The position numbers were made by a program, and so were the translations under genes. A DNA stretch of 36,751 nucleotides from Ochromonas danica (Eukaryota; Sar; Chrysophyceae; Chromulinales; Chromulinaceae): contig VKHL01000220.1 of NCBI GenBank assembly GCA_015146655.1, forward strand, positions 1-36,751, given 5' to 3'. Below the pieces are notes generated by a model. The model was not told where the DNA came from and did not search any database. It was given only the letters and a program-made list of their open reading frames with translations. Numbering within the stretch: position 1 is the stretch's first letter; every line of letters begins with the position of its first letter. This document shows, piece after piece, positions 21,019 to 30,964 of this stretch.

Positions 21019-24000
21019 ATGTTCCCACGACAACAACAAACGTTGAAGATGCATGAGTCTATTTATTCTATCCATTCTTTGTTGGTGGTTGTTTGGTGGC
21101 TAGTTGTGTTTGTCTTAAATCTCCGTGCCGGAGAAGCGAAGTTCGGCTGTCACGACCGGTGCAGCGGTCACGGCATCTGCAATGATGACAATTACTGTTG
21201 GTGCTATGAGGGATACACCGGCCCTGACTGTTCTCAGAGTTAGATACTAGTCAAAATGCGATGCATGATGTTGATTTTGCTTAAACTGCTTTGTTGTGAT
21301 AGGAACGTGTGCGTTCAATCGAGCCTGGGCAGATAAAGCACACGGCGTGGACGAGGCACATTCTCTGGCAGAATGCTCGAATCGTGGTATATGTAATAGA
21401 AAAACGGTAGTGAATAACGACGATAATGGTTTTGAACTATTGGAAGCTTTGGTTGATTAACTTTCCGCTGATGTGACATGCAGGGAAGCTGTGATTGCTT
21501 CAGCGGCTACGAAGGCGAGGCTTGTCAACGAGGTGAGCCAGTGATAACACCCTCGACATTGGTTGTCTTTTGATGTGTCTATTTTTTCTCAGCAACCTGT
21601 GGAACTTCAAATTGTAATGGACGGGGTTTGTGCGTGACCATCAATGAAGTATACCAGCAAGTCACTGCCGCCCGTGGTGTTGTGCAATCTTTCAATTCGT
21701 CTTGGGAAGAAAATGAAGCCACTATGTGTGTATGCTTTAATGGCTACAGTGGACCTGATTGTTCCTATCGCTTGTGTCCTAAGGGAGATGATCCTGTAAC
21801 TCCCCACACTGACACGTTCGCGATCGACCTTACTACACATGTACTGCGCGGAGCCTCGGGATTCTTCCGCTTTTCATTTTTCGATCAAAGTTTTTTCTTT
21901 CCCACAGCTGGCTGGACCGAAAAACAGTGTATGGAATCCTTATCGAGCTTGCGAAATGTACAACTGGCTAATTGCTCGCTCACTGCCCAAGATGTGACCA
22001 ATTGGGGCATCGACACCACCTACCAGCTACACTTCCTTGAGTTCCCTGTCATTCCAGTTGAAAATAACATCTATAGCCATGATGGGTCGCCTAGTATCTC
22101 CTCTTTTTCATGTGACATTTCTCGAGTTCATGGCCAAGCCTCTTGTGTCATCGAAGAGGTCGTGCCTAAGGGCCCAATTCCGGAATATGAATTTTGTTCT
22201 CGGCGTGGTATATGTGATTTTAGCGCAGGCCTTTGCAGTTGTTTCACGGACTTTACAGGAGGGAATTGTGCGAAGTATGAACCAGGCTTCACTGCTTTGG
22301 TGCAAGCTGCGGGCAGTGATGTCTTGCTATTGGAAAACAAGCAACCCTATCTAAACGAATCTGTTTTACATTTGCATTCTGAATTCTCATTGACTAATCA
22401 CACTATGCTTTCTTTGGATGACAGCGATAGCACGATTTTGCGTGTCAGTAGCACAGGTGATGTTGCAATGAATTATGGCGGATTGACCATTGTTGGCAAT
22501 CTATCTTCCGTCACGGTATCGGAGTATATTGAGAGAGGAGGCTTGACAGTCACTGGTGGGATGACGATTCATAATGATGGTCTGTTTTCCCAGCAAGAAG
22601 TTTGGAGTGCTGCCGGGGCGTCATTTGGCGGGGGCCCCAGCAATGTCATTGGTGGAACATCTGTTTATTCAAGTGGTGTTGTTGTGTCGGGTGGACTAAC
22701 ATTGACTTCGTTTGGCCTGCGTGTCACGGGAGGTTTGACTTGTACGGCTGGCGGCGGCACAGTGACACTGGGAGGAATGCAGGTTGCCGCGGGAACAACT
22801 GTTGCTGCTGGTGGAGTTCTTGTTTATAAGCGTGGTGTTAGCATATTGGATGGTGGAGTCAATGTTTTCAGCGGTGGGATATATCTGCGTGGCAATCCAA
22901 GCAGTTTGAGCAGTAGTACTGGCTTCACTATTTTCTCTGGAGGATGCAATGTAGTGGGTGGGGTTACAGTCTCGAATGAAGGACTAAGGGTGTATGGAAA
23001 TGGCTTTTCGGTCGCTTCTGGAGGGATGATAATGTCAGGGGGATTATCTGTTTCATCTGGTGGTCTGGTAGCCAATTCGGGAGTTGGTGCCGGCATTAGT
23101 ATTTCTCAAGGACTAAAGGTGGTCACTAACGGGATTACGGTTGGAGATTCAGGCTTGTTTTCTTCTTCAGGCCTATTTCTCTCAGCAGGAGGTGCATCTG
23201 TGTCCTCCGGGGGTCTTGTCGTTACTGGCGGTGCTACTTTCTATGACCAAGGAGTGACAGTTCGTGATGGGCTGACGCTTGCCGCTTGTGTATTGCTGAG
23301 TTCGTCGCGCTTAGCGGTCTCCAGAGGAGTGTACGTTTCTGGTGGCTTCACCATCAATAATAATGGTTTGGCGGTGTTAGGAGGATTGACAGCAGCAAGC
23401 GGGGGACTATTTATCCAAGGTGGACTCTCCATCAATGCAGGGGGGGGCAGCTGGGGCGGTGGAGTCAGCGTGGCAACTGGAGGACTCTATAGTACGATTG
23501 GAGGCACCATTACTAATGGTGGCTTGAAAATAATGTCGGGTGGACTTACAGTAGCGAGTATGGCTGCAGCAGGTGGAGTCACGGTGGCTGGTTCATTGGC
23601 AGTCTCTTTTGGTGTGTCGATTATGCAAGGAGGAGGAGCTATCTCTACTGGACTCAGCGTTTACTCTGCAGGTATTGTTGTTTATGGAGGAGCATCCGTT
23701 GTGGATGCGATTAGTGCTCCGGCAGGCATGAGCGTGCAAAGTGGTGGTATGAAAATAACTGGGGGGCTGTCTGTGCAGAATGTAGGTATGCGGGTAGTAG
23801 CAGGACTGGTTTCAGTTACTGAAGGCATGAGAAGTAATGATGCCGTTGCAGTTAACAGTGGTGGATTCGGTATAACAGGGAGCCTCACTGTCCTCTCATC
23901 AGGTGTCGCAATTTTCGGTGGGACGCGTGTAAATGCTGGGGGACTTAGTGTAAATGGAGCTGGTATGCTGATCTATTCTGGGGGATTGATGTCGAGTAGT

Positions 24001-25239
24001 GAATTGGTTGCAATGAATAATGGATTCAAAGTTTCAAGCAATCTGTTCAATACCGGTGGGGTGTCAATTAATGGCAAATTGGTATCTGTTGTCGGAATGG
24101 CCATTGGTGGCGGCGGGACAGTATCGACCAATGGAATGAGTCTGACGGGAGGACTGACTATTGGCGGTGGAGCGGTGGTGACACAGGGCGTCACTGTGAA
24201 CAATAATGGTATTAGTAGTAGTGCTGTGGTCACCATAGTCTCAGGTGGACTCTCAGTGGCCGCTGGTGGTATTGTCGCCAATGCAGTCAGTGGAGTGATG
24301 GATGGTTTGTGGGCCCAAAATAGTGGACTGAAAGTAACTGGAGGCCTCTCTGTGTTGCAGAATGGTATGTTAGTAACTGACGGTGTTACTGTTTATTCAG
24401 GAGGCATGCAGAGTTCGTCGGTGGATGTTGTTGTTGGCGGATGTCAGGTTACGGGAGGCATGAGCGTAACTGGCGGACTCGTTTCTGCTGCCTCTTTAAC
24501 TGTCAATAATGCGGGCATCGTCGTTACTGGTGGAGCGACAATCACTACTGGGACTTTGCGCGTTTCTTCGGCGACTGTAACGGGAATGTCTTCCGCCAAT
24601 ATGATTACAGTTATCAGTGGATCGGTGGGGGTATCTGGTGGATTAACGATTGATGTGTCAGGATTGGCAGTGACGGCCGGTATGAGCGCCTACTCTGGCC
24701 TTGTAGTTAATGGTGGTCATACTGTCAACAATGGACAGGTTATATCGGATGGCATGACAGTGTATGGTGGAATGGTTATCAACAATAATTTATCAGTGCA
24801 TGGAAACACTTACTTCGAGCAATATACTGTTTCCGATGGCAGACTGAAGCGAAATGTGGTGAGAATCGATGGTGCTTTGGATAAGGTTCATAAATTGCGG
24901 GGAGTCTTCTATGACTTCAACGAGACGGTTGCTCCTCATGTTGTGCGTGGAGATGGCCGAAGACATGCCGGGGTTATTGCACAAGATGTATTGAAGGTAT
25001 TGCCTGAAGCTGTGGATAATGGTATGGGCGAGGGCTTTCTCTCAGTGAAGTATTTATATCTTCTTCCCCTTCTTATTGAGGCCATGCGCAGCCTCCTTCA
25101 ACGGCAAGAAGAAGGAGATAACTGTGACTGCGAAGCTGAGCTCGTGGAAAAGATGGAAAATGCGGAACGGAGGCTACGAGCACTTATCGCTGAGAAAGAG
25201 TCGCTTCTTCAACACCTTTCTGAGTTGCACAAAGTTTAG
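21019..25239 (+). CDS. Secreted EGF / tail-fibre-repeat / Peptidase_S74 giant protein A (4 exons)
   Basis: Exons are 21019-21238, 21303-21406, 21484-21532 and 21593-25239, giving 1339 residues. A hydrophobic signal peptide is followed by three EGF-like modules (CHDRCSGHGICNDD..., AECSNRGIC...CDCFSGYEG, CNGRGLC...CVCFNGYSGPDC). A module starting CPKGDDPVTP (about 185-300) comes next, then a fourth EGF-like unit near 326-350. Residues about 420-1195 are a Gly/Val/Ser/Thr repeat of short strands such as GGLTVTGGMTIHNDG. The C-terminus is an intramolecular chaperone domain: SDGRLKRNVV (Ser1205, Lys1210), LRGVFYDF, HAGVIAQDVLKVLPEAV and YLLPLLIEAMRSLL, then a coiled-coil tail. This domain trimerises fibres and then cleaves itself off at the Ser. 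The start could instead be ATG 21049. Gene B at 26598 is its paralogue. Extracellular fibre or coat function is inferred. Confidence 0.85.
22477..24800 (+). repeat. Degenerate Gly-Val strand repeat of protein A
   Basis: This coding stretch holds about 775 residues made almost wholly of short units of 6 or 7 residues beginning G or GG, with alternating hydrophobic residues (GGLxVxG, GVTVxSG). Copies have diverged more than in protein B, with more insertions (for example 22600-22650 and 22890-22940) and weaker 6+7 alternation. The expected structure is a long beta-helix or triple-stranded beta fibre. Nucleotide copies are not identical, so old amplification under protein-level selection is more likely than recent slippage. 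Confidence 0.9.
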
Positions 25240-25426
25240 TGGTGGGTTGTGGTGTTTTTATCTTCTCTCTCTTGTTGCTTTTTGTGTGTAGACTAAGTCA
25301 AGATCACTGACTGCTTGCGTTAGATTTCTAGATCTCCAAATCTGGGGGATGACTTTCATCTCCACAACAACAAATCAAATAGGCTAATCGCATTCAAGCG
25401 CTTTTGTGACAAAGAAAGACAAATAG

Positions 25427-26077
25427 AGTGAGTCAGAGATTTTCTTGCTGCGTTTAACTGAAGGTGTCTGTGTCTTACGGCTTATTCGTTTCAGTGTCAG
25501 TCACAGGAAAGCGTGGCGCAGGCATTCCCATCATCCTTCTCCACGATGCCACTGGAGGAACCATATCTGTGGAATTGAAAAATGGGTTTCTATACAGGGG
25601 AACCCTGGAAGATGCCCAGGATAATATGAATATCACATTGAAGGTTGGTTGATTGGTTGGCTTGTTGTCGGTTTAAGCGATTTTCAACATTCTTGCCTTT
25701 GTTACTCTCTCACTCACGCATACTCATACACTCTCTGTCTGTCTGTTTGTCTCTCTTAGGATTGTATTCGAACAGACTTGCATGGAAAAGAGGCTCGTGT
25801 TGACATTGCCTATATCAGAGGGTCGCAGATCTCATTCATAATTTTGCCCGATATGCTGGCCAAAGCGCCATTCTTCAATCGTATAAAACTTTGGCGCAAA
25901 TTTAAAGGTCATGCAATCTATGGAGCCAATACGGCCGCAGTCAATGGGCCCCGTGGTGGATTTGGCGGTCCGCGTGGCCCTCTTTATCCAGGGAAAGCAA
26001 TGCCGGGACGGCCGCCAATGCCCGGCTTTCTTCCAAATGTGGGAGTAACTCCTTATCGTCCTCAACCACACTATTAG
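25427..26077 (+). CDS. SNRPD3: Small nuclear ribonucleoprotein SmD3, start codon split by an intron
   Basis: Coding exons are base 25427 (the A of ATG), 25495-25643 and 25760-26077, giving 155 residues. SmD3 is one of the seven Sm-ring proteins of spliceosomal snRNPs. Sm motif 1 is seen as GIPIILLHDATGGTISVELKNG with LYRGTLEDAQDNMN. Motif 2 is VDIAYIRGSQISFIILPDML, and the IRGSxIxFxILPDML text is specific to D3. The C-terminus has GPRGGFGGPRGP, an RG-rich tail open to arginine methylation. No ATG exists in frame in the main exon; the frame is open only back to 25458. Splicing donor GTGAGT at 25428 to the acceptor before 25495 joins A to TG and gives MSVTGKRGAGIP, which fits the MS start of SmD3 proteins. 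The second intron is 25644-25759. The gene sits between giant genes A and B on the same strand. Confidence 0.85.
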
Positions 26078-26597
26078 GAGTTATATAATAATGTATACGT
26101 GTAATATTAGCATTGCCACTTTGTCAGTTTTGTGTGTCAGAAATGAGTGGTAAATCCCCTTGACTGCAAATAATGGCCTGCAGTGTGATCCCAGTACAAT
26201 GACCCCAGCAAACCATCATTGCATGCATATATAGTCATTGAATTCTTTTACCTGCAATTTTCTAACAAAGTTTCTGTGAGGTCCTTTAAATAGCGAATAA
26301 GGAATTGTTTTGCTTTGGCTTTGGTCAAATCTATCGCTGCACTGGCAAACCACATCTATATAGTGGTTTCCGCATGCTCCAATCTTAACGTTTCCGCAAA
26401 GGAAGGCTTTGCTTATGAAAGATTTTTATGGTGGAGGCTATTAGTTAGTGACGAAGAAGGTTTATTCATGTTGTTCACATCTCAAGATTGGAATTATGGG
26501 TTGTAAATAAGGAAGTGCTATTTTTCCGTTGGCAGGAGTTTCGCCTAAATGTCAAAAGCAGGCAGGGCGGAACAATATTGAATTTGGATTGTTCACC
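26078..26597. other. Intergenic region between SmD3 and giant gene B
   Basis: This 520-bp stretch has no supported gene. It should hold the SmD3 3' UTR and polyadenylation site and the promoter and 5' UTR of gene B. Near 26347-26369 there is a perfect 7-bp inverted repeat (aaaccac/gtggttt) around a 9-nt AT-rich loop, which could be chance. An open frame runs from 26529 into gene B without an ATG until 26598. I saw no tRNA or snRNA signature. Confidence 0.5.
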
Positions 26598-29500
26598 ATG
26601 TGGTTCGCTGCATTTCTTGTCACTACCTCTTTATTGATATTCGGGATGGTCAACGCAGGTTGCCCCAATCGCTGCTCAGGACGCGGTAGTTGCGATTCAG
26701 AGAGTCAATGTGTTTGCGAGGCCAATTACAATGCGGCTCCTGATTGCTCACTAAGTAAGAGCGGCAAATTTTATGAGGATGATCTTGTTTAACGCTCTGT
26801 CCATCAGAAATCTGTCCTTCAGGCCGCTCTTGGGCGGGAAAGGCTTATGGGATGAATATGGCCCACCGGTTGGCGGAGTGCTCCAATCAAGGCATTTGCG
26901 ATCGTGCCGCGGTAAGTTTTCGTGTTCCCCTGTTTCTTGATTTCCTTACAAGTCTCAACTTTGGGTCTAATTGTGTCCTGTAGGGCGAATGTCGGTGCTT
27001 TGCGGGCTTCGATGGCCATGCCTGTGAGCGCGCAAAGTGCAATTGCAACGGCCATGGCACATGCGCAACTACCCAAACCCTCCAAGAAACAATGTTTCCT
27101 GCCTTATATGATGAACCATACTCGCTCTGGGATGGTCAGCAGACCACCGCCTGTATCTGCGATATCGGTTACACCGGGCCAGGCTGCACAATGCGTAAGC
27201 CTTTGTTTTACACTTAATTTCCAGTCTCATTGTTATTTGCCTGATGATAGGAATGTGCCCAAAGGGTGACGATCCCTTGACTCCTTTCACCGATTATCGC
27301 AGTATTGCTGTGATAGTTGATCAAAGCTATGCGTCGCCGACTTCTGGAAGTTATAAGTTTACTTTTAATGGTGTGTCTATATCAATGCCAATATCTCAGT
27401 GGACAGATATGGAATGCCAGGCCGCTTTTGAGCAGATGTCGAATCTGTTGTCCGTGCAATGTGGGGTCAATAAGCGTGGTCGCTTCAACGGCTACTCGCT
27501 CCTCCTACAACTCCTCTCCTTCCCTGTCATTCCGTATGAAAATAATATCTATGTGAATGATGGAGTACCACCCATCTCTGCCTTTAGCTGTGACGCCTCA
27601 AATGTGGTGACAGCAGGATCAGCAACATGCACTATTCAAGATGTCGCAGGTGACACTTTCCCAGAATATGCCTATTGCTCCAATCGTGGAAGCTGCAACT
27701 TTACTCTCGGAGTTTGTGCTTGTTTTGACGGCTTTTATGGAGCAAACTGTCACGATTACAATTATGGACTGCGTGAAGTATTTTCCGCTGCGAACGATGA
27801 TGTTCTAAACTTGCAAAACATGCGTTCGGCTTTTCAAGGCACTATTTTGCGTCTGTCCACTCTTTATTCTGGCACCACCAGTTTTGACTTCTTGCGTATA
27901 ACAGATCTCAGCCTTTCCTCAACGCCTCTACTTCGTGTTGATGGTTATGGCAACCTTGTGATGAATGTGGGTGGTCTGGTCATTCGCGGCCTCGATGGTG
28001 CTGGCGGACAGACTATAGAAGCTGGAGGATTGGTTGTAAGTGGTGGCGTATCTGTATATGGCGCAGGCATTTTACTCGCCACTGGAGGCATTACAGTGCA
28101 GTCTGGAGGCCTACAAATTCAAAGTGGAGGGCTGCAACTCTCCGGCGGAATGACAGTCTCTTCGGGGGGATTGCAAGTTCGAGGAGGAATATCTGTGCTG
28201 GATTCTGGTGTTCGAATCAGCAAGAGCGGACTAATAGTTTACGATAATGGTATTACTATATCCTCTGGTGGCTTCTATATTGGTGGTTCGGGTTTAACTA
28301 TTCAGACTGGCGGTATGGTTATCACGGGAGGAATGACTATTTGGTCTTCAGGATTGGTCGTTGAAAACTCTGGTATCACAATTTATTCTGGAGGTATAAA
28401 TATTGGCGGTGGGCTAACTGTTAGTGCACATGGCATGAATATTTCGGGTGGGATGACAGTCAGTAGCGGCGGACTTGCTGTTAGCAATGGTGGAGCTAGT
28501 CTTGTGGGTGGCCTCGTCGTCACGGGAGGTGTTAGTGTCTATTCTGTGGGATTATCTGTTCTTGGTGGGGCTTCTGTAACCTCTGGAGGTCTCTCTGTGA
28601 CTGGTGGACTCACTGTGACCAGTGGTGGCTTGCAAGTGCTGAATGGTGGTATTGTTGTGACCGGTGGAGCAACAGTGAGCACCTTAGGTCTTGTAGTAAC
28701 GGGGGGTCTCACGGTTAACTCAGGTGGCATTGTTATCAGCACAATGGGACTTACTGTGATGACAGGCAACGTCGTGGTCTCATCTGGCGGCCTCTCCATA
28801 ACTGCGAGTGGCCTGCAGGTTACTGGTGGAGCTTCAATATATTCAGGTGGCTTAGTTTTGAGCGAGGGCCTCACTGTCAACTCCGGTGGAGTATACGTGT
28901 CTCAAACAGGTGTGAGTATCAATAGTGGGGGTGCGATGGTGTCTGGAGGAATGACTATTAGTAGTGGTGGGTTGTCGGTCACTGGAGGGGCAACTGTTAA
29001 CTCGGGAGGCTTTACCATTACGGGCCTAGTTTCGGTTGTTTCCGGCGGGGTGAGCGTAAGCAATGGTCTTTCTATCACATCTTCGGGTCTTGTGATAACT
29101 GGTGGATTAAGCGTTCTCGATACTGGTTGCAAAATAACTGGTGGACTAACAGTTTATTCGGGAGGATTAGTGGTTGCCGTGAATGGACTCAGTATTTCTT
29201 CTGGGGGACTTGTTGTCACCGGCGGGCTTTCGGTTAATACCTTGGGAATTCAAACGACTGGTGGACTGACCATAATTTCGGGAGGAGCTGCCATAAGTGC
29301 GGGGCTGACTATTGTCACCAGCGGCGCTGTTGTGTCGGGAGGAGTAACTGTGAGTAGTGGTGGCGTGGTTGTTTCTGATGGACTGACTATCTACAGTGCT
29401 GGTGCATTTATCAGTGGTGGTCTTACTGTTAGCACCCTTGGCTTACAGGTGACTGGAGGAGCGAGCATAAATGGAGGATTGGTCGTGACAGATGGAGTTA

Positions 29501-30768
29501 CGGTCAGCAATGGTGGTGTATCGATTGTTGGAGGATTGCAAGTGACTGGTGGTGCAACAATTGTGAGTGGAATTACGGTGACTTCGGGCGGTCTTGTGGT
29601 TAATAACAATGGGATTACAGTTACTTCTGGTGGAGTTGTGATCACTGGCGGTCTTAGTGTAGGCAGCCTGGGAGTTGTCATCAGTGGTGGTTTATCTATT
29701 AGCAGCGGAGGTTTGGCCGTTTCAGATGGAATCACCATCGTGCAAGGAGGTTTGCAAGTAACTGCTGGAGGTATTTCTGTTGCTGCTGGAGGTCTGCAAG
29801 TTACTGGTGGCGTTACCGTTTATTCTTCTGGAATACGCGCCACTGGCGGGCTTAGTGTGCTCAGTGGTGGAGCAGCTTTCACCGGTGGAATTACAATCAA
29901 CAATGTTGGAGTCTTCGTTCAAGCTGGCGGGTTGTCTGTGATTGGAGGAATGCGAGCTACCGGAGGTGTGACTGTCAATACTTTGGGTCTAGTTGTAACG
30001 GGTGGCGCAAGCATAAACAGCGGAGGTTTGCAAGTTGTTGGTGGCGCCACAGTTTCCTCTGGGGGACTTGTTGTCAGTGCAGGCGGGCTTAGTGTTACCG
30101 CTGGTGGGGTTACCATCACTGGAGGTCTTTCTGTTAGCACAGGGATGGTGGTAAGTGGAGGATTGAGCATTTTATCTTCAGGCTTGAGGGTTACTGGCGC
30201 TGCTACAATATATGGCGGAGGCCTCAATGTTGCTGGCGGCGCGTCTGTCTTCAGTGGTCTTACAGTTAATGGGGGAGTTACAGTTAACAGTGGCGATGTC
30301 CAAATTATTTCTGGTGGATTGAGTGTATACGGACAAGTTTATCTATCAAGTGCACCTAACACTGCTTCGGATGAACGTTTGAAGAAGAATATCGCTCCTA
30401 TTACTAATTCACTGCATCGCGTATCGCAGTTGCGAGGAGTATACTATGATTGGATTCAAGACGAGGCGTCTGGGCTTCAGTTCGACAAAAACAGACACGT
30501 TGGTGTTATTGCTCAGGATGTGCAAGCAGTATTGCCTGAAGTTGTGCAACCAATATTTGAGAATAGATACCTTGGAGTCAATTACGTCGAACTTATTCCT
30601 TTGCTCATTGAAGCTGTTCGTGAGATGGACGCCCAACATCAAGAAGATCAAAAGCGCCAGTTGGTTTGCTCTGTTCTAAGCAGCAGATTGGACATTGTAG
30701 ATCATACTCTGACTGCATTTGAAGAAGAGATGCTTTCAATAAAAGCTTCCCTTCCGACAAGTTTGTAA
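26598..30768 (+). CDS. Secreted EGF / tail-fibre-repeat / Peptidase_S74 giant protein B (4 exons)
   Basis: Exons are 26598-26754, 26808-26911, 26984-27194 and 27251-30768, giving 1329 residues. ATG 26598 opens a textbook signal peptide (hydrophobic core, ending MVNA before GCPNRC). EGF-like modules follow: CPNRCSGRGSCDSESQCVC, AECSNQGIC...CRCFAGFDGHAC, CNCNGHGTC...CICDIGYTGPGC. The CPKGDDPLTP module spans about 159-285 and a fourth EGF-like unit is near 298-323. Residues about 397-1185 are a very regular 13-residue repeat (GLQVTG + GLTVSSG type). The C-terminal chaperone domain has SDERLKKNIAPI (Ser1197, Lys1202), LRGVYYDW, HVGVIAQDVQAVLPEVV and LIPLLIEAVREM. Exon 2 has the same length (104 nt) and phase as in gene A, proving shared ancestry. 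Later intron positions differ. A homotrimeric, self-processed extracellular fibre is predicted. Confidence 0.87.
27967..30330 (+). repeat. Regular 13-residue (6+7) Gly-Val strand repeat of protein B
   Basis: About 790 residues alternate a 6-residue unit G-[LVA]-x-[VI]-[TS]-G with a 7-residue unit G-[LVA]-[TS]-[VI]-x-[SG]-[GL], so the DNA period is near 39 bp with roughly sixty periods. The periodicity is far cleaner than in protein A. Recurrent strings are VTGGLTV, SSGGL and GGATV. The opposite strand reads as Pro/Thr-rich open frames purely because Gly and Val codons invert that way. The likely fold is a beta-helix-like rod ending in the chaperone domain. Confidence 0.92.
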
Positions 30769-30964
30769 ATATTATTCGTGGTATTTGAAATGCAGAAAAT
30801 CGTGATGTGACGAAAAGCCACTCATTTTCATTTATGTTAATAAAATTAGTTGCCTAATTCTCCTGAACGACAACATCCCCAATTGCTATCCATCATATCA
30901 TGAGCCCAATGAACGGCACTCTCAAAAGCAGCACGAATATCACCAACAATTTTTGATCAAATTG

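Noticed and set aside
26347-26369. 7-bp perfect inverted repeat with 9-nt loop as a terminator or RNA element.
   Set aside because: A hairpin this short is expected by chance in half a kilobase of AT-rich DNA and has no U-run or other context.
28539-30227. Long Pro/Thr/Pro-rich open frames antisense to giant gene B (and at 22824-24281 antisense to gene A).
   Set aside because: They are the mirror image of Gly/Val/Thr codons in the repeat and have no homology, signals or independent start context.
22477-30330. Repeats considered as a CRISPR or satellite array.
   Set aside because: Units are short, degenerate at DNA level and in a single continuous reading frame; there are no identical repeats with unique spacers.
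21019-30768. Idea that the S74 proteins are phage or bacterial contamination or an integrated virus.
   Set aside because: Both genes have several spliceosomal introns, signal peptides and EGF modules, and are flanked and interleaved by eukaryotic housekeeping genes. No capsid, polymerase or integrase genes are present.
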